From Yimella sp. cx-51 (GTDB taxonomy: Bacteria > Actinomycetota > Actinomycetes > Actinomycetales > Dermatophilaceae), in the NCBI RefSeq assembly GCF_017654605.1, contig NZ_CP072113.1:620001-684000 (forward strand): DNA of 64,000 nucleotides, read 5' to 3'. The stretch's first letter is position 1. Each line of letters begins with the position of its first letter. A program made the translations under genes and the position numbers. Below the pieces are notes generated by a model. The model saw only the letters and a list, made by a program, of their open reading frames with translations, did not search any database and was not told the origin of the DNA. Below, one piece after another: positions 57,787 through 64,000 of this stretch.

Positions 57787-57934
57787 CCCTGTTTCCGATG
57801 TCCTGAGACATGTGTTTCCTATGTCCCGCGACTCAACGCCGTCGAGGGCGCCACTTGACCAACACTTGGCGAACTTGACCTTCTTCTGACGAAGTCCTGA
57901 CCTTGCGCGGAAGCGCGGTTGACCCGTCGGTTCC

Positions 57935-57940
57935 TAGCCT
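57935..57940 (+). promoter_or_regulatory. -10 box upstream of metalloprotease gene
   Basis: TAGCCT, giving a leader of about 50 nt that holds the GGAAGGA ribosome-binding site. The preceding 150 bp after the tRNA contain no gene. Confidence 0.35.
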
Positions 57941-57996
57941 GAGCGTTGTGCCGCCGCCCTTCGCGGCACCACCCCCCGGAAGGAAACTTCGTCGCA

Positions 57997-58665
57997 ATGA
58001 AACGTCTCGCCGGAATCACCGCCCTGGTCAGCGTCGGCCTCATGGCTCTACCGACTGCCGGGTCCACGTCCGTGGCTGCGCCTGCTGCCGACAACAAGTC
58101 GACCTCGGGTTACACCCCTGGCGCCCGCGACGGTGCTCAGAACGCTCGACTTCAGACCCAGCTCGATCGAGCCCTCGCCGCGCCGACCGCCGGTAACCAG
58201 CGCACGAGTCTCGCCGCTGCCGCAACGGTCTACTACTCGGTGTCCGGTGCCCCGAGCTATGCCTCTCTGATCCGACAGAGCGCAAGCATCTGGAACTCGC
58301 GCGTCTCGAACGTTCGCCTGGTGGAGTCGTACAGCGGAGCGTCCCTGCACTACTACGAGGGCAATGTCAGCGGTGGCTCGTACGCCTACACCGACGGACA
58401 CGGCAACGGCGAGATCGTGCTCGACCACAGCCAGATGCGGGAGTACTCCCCGCTGCGCATCGTCACCCACGAGACCGGGCACGCGTACGGCCTGCCCGAC
58501 CACTACTCCGGCCCGTGCTCGGAGCTCATGTCCGGTGGCGGCCCCGGCCCCTCGTGCACGAATGCCTACCCGAACAGCACCGAGGTGTCACGGGTGAACA
58601 GCCTCTGGGCCTACTACGGCTTCACCTCGATGCCGCGCGCCAAGGCGGTCAATCCGGCAGCCTGA
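57997..58665 (+). CDS. Secreted zinc metalloprotease, snapalysin (M7) type
   Basis: 222 aa from ATG 57997. Sec signal peptide ([22 protein letters not shown]) ending near residue 30, a propeptide-like stretch, and an M7 catalytic domain from about 70: [30 protein letters not shown], the zinc motif [11 protein letters not shown] with His 158, His 162 and Asp 168 and catalytic Glu 159, then [13 protein letters not shown] (Met-turn) and a terminal NSLWAYYGF. Cys pairs likely form a disulfide. Snapalysin is a small neutral protease of Streptomyces that cleaves secreted proteins. Single gene with terminator. Confidence 0.9.
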   Translation: MKRLAGITALVSVGLMALPTAGSTSVAAPAADNKSTSGYTPGARDGAQNARLQTQLDRALAAPTAGNQRTSLAAAATVYYSVSGAPSYASLIRQSASIWNSRVSNVRLVESYSGASLHYYEGNVSGGSYAYTDGHGNGEIVLDHSQMREYSPLRIVTHETGHAYGLPDHYSGPCSELMSGGGPGPSCTNAYPNSTEVSRVNSLWAYYGFTSMPRAKAVNPAA

Positions 58666-58684
58666 GGCCCACCCAACTGTGCGG

Positions 58685-58721
58685 AGGCCGCGCGACGACC
58701 GCTCCCTGCGTCGCGTGGCCT
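58685..58721 (+). terminator. Terminator of metalloprotease gene
   Basis: AGGCCGCGCGACG (58685-58697) pairs with CGTCGCGTGGCCT (58709-58721) over 13 positions with one G-U, followed by TCGTG. Confidence 0.75.
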
Positions 58722-58854
58722 TCGTGCAGGTATCGGCCGTGTCACATTCGCCAAGTTCTGGCCGAGTCCGGGGATTATTTGCAACCGTCGGGCGCTTAGA
58801 TTGGGTAGAGAACTGACCCACACCTCGTGGGACGCGATCGTTTGGAGGAGCGCG

Positions 58855-59742
58855 ATGGCAACCAACCCGGTGTTCGACCGGTTCGAGAAGGATCTGCAAC
58901 GCGGCGAGTACGCCGGGTTCGGCAACCGTCAGCAGCCGCAGTACGGCCAGTACGGCACCCCGCCGCAGCAACAGCAATACGGCCAGCCGCAGCAGTACGG
59001 CCAGCAGGCCCAGTGGGGTCAGCCGGCTCCGCAGCAGCAGCCCGTCGACTACGGCATGCAGCCGGGCAGCGGCCGCACCATGACGGTCGACGATGTCGTC
59101 GCCAAGTCGCTCGGCCTCTTCGCTCTGCTGCTCATCAGCGGTGCTGCGGGCTGGTTGATCTCGGACCAGAACCCGGGCGTCGGCCTGGCGATCTGGATGG
59201 GCGGCATGATCGCCGGCATCGTGCTCGGCTTCGTCATCAGCTTCAAGAAGACGATCTCCGTCCCGCTGATCGTCGCCTACGCGGTGATCGAGGGCGCGTT
59301 CCTCGGAGCGATCAGCCAGTTCTTCGAGACCCAGTGGAACGGCATCGTCCCGCAAGCGGTGCTCGCCACGCTCTGCGTCTTCGTCGGCATGTTCGCCGGC
59401 TGGAAGTTCGGTGTCATCAAGGTCAACGACCGCACCCGCAAGGTCTTCGCCTTCGCCGCGATGGGCTACTTCCTCTTCGCGATGGTTAACCTCGTGCTCC
59501 AGTGGACCGGCGTGCTCGACCAGTTCGGCTTCTTCAGCATGGGCACCTTCGGCATGATCCTGTGCCTGTTCGCCGTCGCGCTGGCCTCCTACTCGTTGGC
59601 GATCGCCTTCGACACCATCCAGTACGCCGCCAACGCCGGTGTGCCGGAGAAGACCTCGTGGCTGCTCGCCCACGGCATCGTGGTGTCGGTGGCCTGGCTC
59701 TACCTCGAGTTGCTGCGTCTGCTGGCCATCAGCCGCGACTGA
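58855..59742 (+). CDS. Bax inhibitor-1/YccA-family membrane protein
   Basis: 295 aa from ATG 58855 with TTGGAGGAG upstream. The first 75 residues are a disordered Gln/Tyr/Gly/Pro-rich tail (QYGQYGTPPQQQQYGQ), then seven membrane helices of the Bax1-I superfamily: VVAKSLGLFALLLISGAAGWLI, IWMGGMIAGIVLGFVISF, VIEGAFLGAISQFFE, AVLATLCVFVGMFAGWKFG and onward to SWLLAHGIVVSVAWLYLELLRLLA. Related YccA and YetJ proteins act as a protease modulator and a pH-gated calcium leak. Monocistronic. Confidence 0.92.
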   Translation: MATNPVFDRFEKDLQRGEYAGFGNRQQPQYGQYGTPPQQQQYGQPQQYGQQAQWGQPAPQQQPVDYGMQPGSGRTMTVDDVVAKSLGLFALLLISGAAGWLISDQNPGVGLAIWMGGMIAGIVLGFVISFKKTISVPLIVAYAVIEGAFLGAISQFFETQWNGIVPQAVLATLCVFVGMFAGWKFGVIKVNDRTRKVFAFAAMGYFLFAMVNLVLQWTGVLDQFGFFSMGTFGMILCLFAVALASYSLAIAFDTIQYAANAGVPEKTSWLLAHGIVVSVAWLYLELLRLLAISRD

Positions 59743-59770
59743 TCCCGGCAGCTCTTCGGGGCTGAAACGC

Positions 59771-59804
59771 CAAGAGGCCCGCACCAGATGGTGCGGGCCT
59801 CTTG
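59771..59804. terminator. Strong bidirectional terminator
   Basis: CAAGAGGCCCGCACC (59771-59785), 4-nt loop AGAT, GGTGCGGGCCTCTTG (59790-59804): perfect 15-bp stem between the convergent YccA and thiolase-linked genes. Confidence 0.9.
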
Positions 59805-59845
59805 CTGCGTGCTCACCAGAGCAGATCCGGGTGTGCCATCTGGGC

Positions 59846-60097
59846 TCAGAGGCTGCGGCGCAGCACGACGAGAGCCTCCAGTGCTTCGTCCGCCCGGCCC
59901 GCGACGCAGGCGTCGTACACCGCAACCCGGAGCTGATCCATGGTCGCTGCCGGCGACAGGTGCGGAAGCTGTTCGGGCGTGTCGGTCGACGCGATGAGGG
60001 ACTGGGCGCAATGGCGCACCTGCCCGCACAACGAACGCGCGCGGTCCAGCGGCAGCTGCTGCCACCGCCGGACCACGCGCGTGAGCTCGACCCGCAC
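59846..60097 (-). CDS. Small helical protein, 83 aa, downstream of thiolase
   Basis: From GTG 60097 the frame encodes a basic, helical protein: VELTRVVRRWQQLPLDRARSLCGQVRHCAQSLIAS in parts, then LSPAATMDQLRVAVYDACVAGRADEALEALVVLRRSL. It starts 23 nt after the thiolase stop on the same strand and ends just before the strong terminator, so it is co-transcribed with the thiolase. The start is uncertain because the nearest site, GAGG, lies very close to the GTG. Three cysteines. No family recognised. Confidence 0.5.
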   Translation of the reverse strand: MRVELTRVVRRWQQLPLDRARSLCGQVRHCAQSLIASTDTPEQLPHLSPAATMDQLRVAVYDACVAGRADEALEALVVLRRSL

Positions 60098-60120
60098 GTC
60101 CTCGGGCCTGGGATCGTTGA

Positions 60121-61344
60121 TCAGGACAGGCGCTCGTAGATGATCGCCATTCCCTGACCGCCACCGACACACATGGTCTCCAGGCCGAAGGTGCCGTCGA
60201 CGGTCTGCAGACCGTTGAGCAGAGTGGTCGTGATGCGAGCACCGGTCGACCCGAAGGGGTGACCGAGCGCGATCGCGCCACCGAACTTGTTGAGCTTGTC
60301 GAAGTCCATGCCGAGGTCGTCCGCGGACGGAAGCACCTGGGCGGCGAAGGCCTCGTTGATCTCGTAGAGGTCCATGTCGTCGATCGTCATGCCGGCGCGG
60401 GCAAACGCCTGCTTGGACGCCTCGACCGGGCCGAGGCCCATGATCTCGGGGGAGAGGCCGGAGACACCCGTGGCCACGACGCGGGCCAGGGGAGCCAGAC
60501 CGAGCTCCTTGGCCTTGGTGTCGCTCATCACGACCAGCGCTGCAGCACCGTCGTTCAACGGGCAGCAGTTGCCGGCGGTGACGGTGCCGTTCTCGCGGAA
60601 GACCGGCTGCAGCGTTGACACCTTCTCCAGGGTGACGCCCGCGCGCGGACCGTCGTCGGTGGAGACCACGGTGCCGTCGGCCAGGGTGACCGGAGCGATC
60701 TCGCGGGCGAAGAAGCCGTCCTTGATGGCCTGCTCGGCGCGGTTCTGGCTGCTGACGCCCCACTCGTCCTGGCGCTCGCGGCTCACTCCGCGCGAGGTGG
60801 CGACGTTCTCGGCGGTCTGGCCCATCGAGATGTAGATGTCGGGCAGCTGGCCGTCTTCACGCGGGTCGGTCCAGGTGCTGTTGTCCGCGGCGATCTTGGC
60901 CGTGCGGGTGACGGCGTCGGCGAACTTGGGGTTGCGCAGCGAGTCCGGCGACGAACCAGCGCTGGAGAAGTCGAGGTAGCGCGACACGCACTCCACACCG
61001 GCCGAGATGAAGATGTCACCTTCGCCGGCCTTGATGGCGTGGTAAGCCATGCGGGTGGTCTGCACCGAGGAGGAGCAGAATCGGTTGATGGTGGCGCCCG
61101 GCACGGTGTCGAGACCGGCCAGCACCGAGACCACGCGCGCCATGTTGTTGCCGTGCTCGCCCCACGGCTCTGCGCAGCCGAGGTAGAGGTCGTCGACCAG
61201 GGTCGGATCGAGAGCCGGAATCTTGTCGAGCGCCGCCTGCACGGCGATCGTCGCGAGATCGTCCGGGCGGACGTCCTTCAGCGAGCCCTTGAAAGCACGC
61301 CCGATGGGCGTGCGCGCGGTCGAGACGATGACTGCTTCGGTCAT
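60121..61344 (-). CDS. Thiolase, acetyl-CoA acetyltransferase family
   Basis: 407 aa from ATG 61344, which has GGAGG at ideal spacing; the longer frame is rejected. N-terminal AVIVSTARTPIGRAFKG, catalytic Cys 90 in INRFCSSSVQ, GVECVSRY, the WGVSSQNRAEQAIKDGFFARE stretch, MDLYEINEAFAAQ, IALGHPFGSTGAR with the catalytic His, and CVGGGQGMAII with the second Cys. It may condense two acetyl-CoA or act in fatty-acid oxidation; the set of residues fits both. By position it matches M. tuberculosis fadA3. Confidence 0.93.
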   Translation of the reverse strand: MTEAVIVSTARTPIGRAFKGSLKDVRPDDLATIAVQAALDKIPALDPTLVDDLYLGCAEPWGEHGNNMARVVSVLAGLDTVPGATINRFCSSSVQTTRMAYHAIKAGEGDIFISAGVECVSRYLDFSSAGSSPDSLRNPKFADAVTRTAKIAADNSTWTDPREDGQLPDIYISMGQTAENVATSRGVSRERQDEWGVSSQNRAEQAIKDGFFAREIAPVTLADGTVVSTDDGPRAGVTLEKVSTLQPVFRENGTVTAGNCCPLNDGAAALVVMSDTKAKELGLAPLARVVATGVSGLSPEIMGLGPVEASKQAFARAGMTIDDMDLYEINEAFAAQVLPSADDLGMDFDKLNKFGGAIALGHPFGSTGARITTTLLNGLQTVDGTFGLETMCVGGGQGMAIIYERLS

Positions 61345-61412
61345 GGATCCTCCGTCGTCGGTGGTGCTCCGGCCGTGCAACCGGGTGTTGCAGAGCCGCT
61401 CGATGCCTGAGT

Positions 61413-62489
61413 CTACGGCTCGGTAACTTCGCCGTCGCGGTTGCTCTGCCCGCTGCCGGACGCTGCCGCGATGCCGTCGGGCGCCGGTGGCTCGACCTGG
61501 GTGGGAAGCGGTTCGCGATGCCGTCGCAAGAGCATCGCCCAGCGCCCCCGGTGGCCGGAGTCCTGGCCGCCGACAGCGGTCGGCGTGACCTCCGTGCCCG
61601 GGTCGCGCACTGCGCGCATCGCAGCCACGGAGACCGGACCGATGCTCTCCCCACGACGTCGATCGGGAGCTCGCCCGGTGTCGGTCGATGTGCGGCCCAA
61701 GGCGTCCAGCACCGAGGGGATCAGCGCGGACGCGGCGCGCGCGTAGCCGGCTGCCGAGGGGTGGAAACGATCCTTGCTGAACATCACGGCCGGCGTCTTC
61801 TCGAACTCGTGGCCGAGCAGGTCGCCCAGCGACACCGTGCGTCCGCCGTGCTCGATGACCGCCACCGTTTGAGCGGCCGCGAGATCGCGCGACCACTTGC
61901 GGGTGAGGAAGCGCAGCGGCTGCGGCACGGGTTCGATGACCCCGAGATCGGGGCAGGTGCCGACGACGACCTCACAGCCCACTGCCCGTAGCGCGGCGAC
62001 GGCGGCCGCGAGGTGCCGGGTCGACGTCGCCCGCTGGACGCTGCGGGTCACGTCGTTGGCGCCGATCATGATCAGTGCCACCTGCGGATGGTCGACCAGC
62101 TCGAGCGCTCTGGTCACCTGGTCGCCGAGGTCGGTCGAGATCGCACCGACAGCAGCGACATTGGTGAGGTGCACAGGCCGTCCAGCGATCGCCGCGACGG
62201 CGGTCGCGACGATGGCGCCGACGGTCTGCGTCGGACGATCTGCTCCCATGCCCTTGGCGGTGGAGTCGCCGATCACCAGGAGTTCGACGGTGGGCCCTGG
62301 GCCGTGGCCGTAGGTGCCGGAGTCCTCGGGCGCACCCTCGAAGGGCTGCCCGACGACGCGGCGGGCCACGGCCGCTTCGATCCGCAGCAGTCCATAGGCG
62401 CCGAGTCCGACGCCGGTCAGCCCGGCCGCGCCGATCGAGCCAGCGTAGGCCGCTGTGGTCGCGAGTTTGCGTGCACCTGCCGTAGCCAT
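61413..62489 (-). CDS. SGNH/GDSL-family hydrolase
   Basis: 358 aa from ATG 62489 (AGGA upstream). N-terminal hydrophobic stretch TTAAYAGSIGAAGLTGVGLGAYGLL (about 10-34) is a signal anchor. The hydrolase domain has LLVIGDSTAKGMGADRP with nucleophile Ser (block I), NVAAVGAIS, IMIGANDVTRSV (block III) and FHPSAAGYARAASALI with catalytic Asp/His (block V). The last 100 residues are disordered. Family members are esterases or acyl hydrolases; the mycobacterial neighbour of fadA3 and cbs (Rv1075c) is of this type. Substrate unknown. Confidence 0.9.
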   Translation of the reverse strand: MATAGARKLATTAAYAGSIGAAGLTGVGLGAYGLLRIEAAVARRVVGQPFEGAPEDSGTYGHGPGPTVELLVIGDSTAKGMGADRPTQTVGAIVATAVAAIAGRPVHLTNVAAVGAISTDLGDQVTRALELVDHPQVALIMIGANDVTRSVQRATSTRHLAAAVAALRAVGCEVVVGTCPDLGVIEPVPQPLRFLTRKWSRDLAAAQTVAVIEHGGRTVSLGDLLGHEFEKTPAVMFSKDRFHPSAAGYARAASALIPSVLDALGRTSTDTGRAPDRRRGESIGPVSVAAMRAVRDPGTEVTPTAVGGQDSGHRGRWAMLLRRHREPLPTQVEPPAPDGIAAASGSGQSNRDGEVTEP

Positions 62490-62661
62490 GCACTCATCCT
62501 GCCTCGTCGTCTTGTCCGGCGTCAGCCCAGGCTCTGTACGCGGGAGCGGAGCAATCTTGGCGCTATATGTCTGCACGGATCGCCAGACGCTGGACGTCGG
62601 CGGCCAGGAGCGTCACGACGCTACTTCGGCGTCTGGTTCACGATGTGAGATCGTCGGCTCT

Positions 62662-64000
62662 ATGAAGTATGTGGAGCACATCGTCGATCTCGTCGGCGGC
62701 ACACCCCTGGTCAAGCTCAACCACGTCACTGGCGACATCGCCTGCACAGTGCTGGCGAAGGTGGAGTACATGAACCCGGGGGGTTCGGTGAAGGACCGCA
62801 TCGCAGTGAAAATGGTCGAGGCGGCCGAAGCGTCCGGCGAATTGCAGCCCGGCGGCACGATCGTCGAACCCACGTCGGGCAATACCGGAGTGGGCCTGGC
62901 GCTCGTCGCCCAGCGCAAGGGTTACAAGTGCATCTTCGTCTGCCCGGACAAGGTCAGCGAGGACAAGCGCAGTGTGCTGCGCGCCTACGGCGCCGACGTG
63001 GTGGTGACCCCCACCTCCGTCGCGCCTGATCACCCAGATTCCTACTACTCGGTGTCCGACCGCATTGCCGACGAGACACCCGGTGGCTGGAAGCCCGACC
63101 AGTACTCCAACCAGAACGGTCCGGCGTCGCACTACGAGAGCACCGGCCCGGAGATCTGGAACGACACCGACGGCCGCATCACCTCCTTTGTCGCCGGAGT
63201 CGGCACGGGCGGAACCATCACCGGCACAGCCCGCTACCTGCGAGAGATCTCCGCCGACCGACAGGGCGGACGCGTGCAGATCATCGGCGCCGACCCCGAA
63301 GGCTCGGTCTATTCCGGTGGCACCGGTCGCCCGTACCTCGTCGAGGGTGTCGGCGAGGACATGTGGCCCTCCGTGTACGACCCGAGCGTCGTCGACGAGG
63401 TGATTGCCGTCAGCGACGCCGAATCATTCGAGATGACCCGCAGGTTGGCGCGTGAGGAAGGCCTGCTCGTCGGCGGATCGTGCGGGATGGCCGTGGTCGC
63501 CGCGCTGCGGCACGCGCGGACGCTGCCCGCTGATGCCGTGGTCGTGGTGGTGCTGCCCGATTCCGGTCGCGGCTACCTGTCGAAGATCTTCGACGACAGC
63601 TGGATGGCGTCCTACGGCTTCGGTGCCGAAGAGGGTGGACGCACAGTGGGCGATGTGCTCTCGGCCAAGTCGGGCAGCCTTCCCGACCTCGTGCACACCC
63701 ACCCCAATGAAACGATCCGCGACGCGATCGAGATCCTGCGCGAGTACGACGTCTCGCAGATGCCGGTGGTCAAGGCAGAGCCGCCGATCATGGCCGGCGA
63801 AGTGGCCGGTGCGGTGAGTGAGCGCGCCCTGCTCGATGCGCTCTTCACCGGCAGTGCCCATCTCGCTGACTCGGTGAGCAAGCACATGGAGCCTGCTCTG
63901 ACCTTGGTCGGAGCAGGCGAGCCGGTGGAGAGCCTGCGCCCGCTCCTGGCGGAGCAGGACGCGGTCATGGTCGTCGACGGCGGTAAGCCGATCGGGGTGC
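62662..64000 (+). CDS. cbs: Cystathionine beta-synthase (3' end outside window)
   Basis: The frame from ATG 62662 is open to the right edge, 446 residues. PLP fold type II: DLVGGTPLVKL, NPGGSVKDRI with the PLP-binding Lys 44, EPTSGNTGVGLAL, FVCPDKVSEDKR, SNQNGPASHYESTGPEIW, the phosphate loop GVGTGGTITGTAR and LPDSGRGYLSKIF. From about 330 a CBS (Bateman) domain pair begins (HTHPNETIRDAIEILREYDVSQMPVV) and continues past the edge. It joins serine and homocysteine into cystathionine for reverse transsulfuration to cysteine. No Shine-Dalgarno is obvious. Confidence 0.96.
   Translation, partial: MKYVEHIVDLVGGTPLVKLNHVTGDIACTVLAKVEYMNPGGSVKDRIAVKMVEAAEASGELQPGGTIVEPTSGNTGVGLALVAQRKGYKCIFVCPDKVSEDKRSVLRAYGADVVVTPTSVAPDHPDSYYSVSDRIADETPGGWKPDQYSNQNGPASHYESTGPEIWNDTDGRITSFVAGVGTGGTITGTARYLREISADRQGGRVQIIGADPEGSVYSGGTGRPYLVEGVGEDMWPSVYDPSVVDEVIAVSDAESFEMTRRLAREEGLLVGGSCGMAVVAALRHARTLPADAVVVVVLPDSGRGYLSKIFDDSWMASYGFGAEEGGRTVGDVLSAKSGSLPDLVHTHPNETIRDAIEILREYDVSQMPVVKAEPPIMAGEVAGAVSERALLDALFTGSAHLADSVSKHMEPALTLVGAGEPVESLRPLLAEQDAVMVVDGGKPIGV

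Overview
The window is high-GC DNA (roughly two thirds G+C) from an actinobacterium. The evidence is the gene content and order: galU–moeA–rimJ–glpR, metG–tatD–rpfB–rsmA–ispE, glmU–prs–rplY–pth–mfd–lipoprotein–mazG–eno–ftsB–DUF501–ppx, and thiolase–GDSL–cbs. From memory this follows, with insertions and losses, the Mycobacterium tuberculosis order from about Rv0985c to Rv1077. Loss of the DUF348 repeats from RpfB, an M7 (snapalysin-type) metalloprotease and an ISL3-family insertion sequence suggest a Micrococcales-type organism rather than a mycobacterium; that placement is inference only.

Layout. 1–4.3 kb: the end of a vWA-domain gene, a 1253-aa DUF4011 helicase with a C-terminal nuclease-like domain, and a 59-aa ORF, all overlapping. 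4.3–9.0 kb (minus strand): mscL, a SAF/CpaB-like protein, MTA phosphorylase, FmdB zinc ribbon, a K+/H+ antiporter and 5-formyl-THF cyclo-ligase. 9.1–14.0 kb: galU, moeA/glp, moaC, mog, a RimJ-like acetyltransferase and glpR/sepX, which mixes molybdopterin synthesis with a cell-division module. 14–22.3 kb: CoA-transferase, tRNA-Ala, a zinc-ribbon protein, pyrophosphatase, two PH-domain membrane proteins, protein mannosyltransferase, rsmI and two membrane proteins. 22.4–30.1 kb: metG, tatD, rpfB, rsmA, ispE and an ABC-F ATPase. 30.4–32.2 kb: a MarR repressor divergent from tam and a VOC protein with a clear palindromic operator, then an atypical tRNA-Gln.

32.3–38.8 kb is an accessory island: an intact ISL3-family element, two genes of other origin (96-aa unknown, DUF1990), a diverged and truncated second ISL3 copy, an orphan membrane protein and a DUF222/HNH endonuclease of the 13E12 type. 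It interrupts the core order.

39.0–52.3 kb is core: cell-wall precursor and PRPP synthesis, translation quality control, transcription-coupled repair, nucleotide sanitation, enolase, division protein FtsB and polyphosphate hydrolysis. 52.4–57.6 kb holds mutA–mutB–meaB, a complete B12-dependent methylmalonyl-CoA mutase with its GTPase chaperone. Then come a class-I tRNA with a UAA anticodon, a secreted metalloprotease, a Bax1-I/YccA membrane protein, a thiolase with a small downstream ORF, a GDSL hydrolase and the start of cbs, which runs off the right edge.

Features easily missed: several start codons lie 6–8 nt after a TANNNT -10 box (leaderless mRNAs); dispersed intergenic repeats of the 'GGTTGAGCCG…GTCGAAACCCGCC' kind; two tRNAs with unusual architecture; and small genes of 59, 51 and 83 aa. 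I saw no CRISPR array, rRNA or replication origin.
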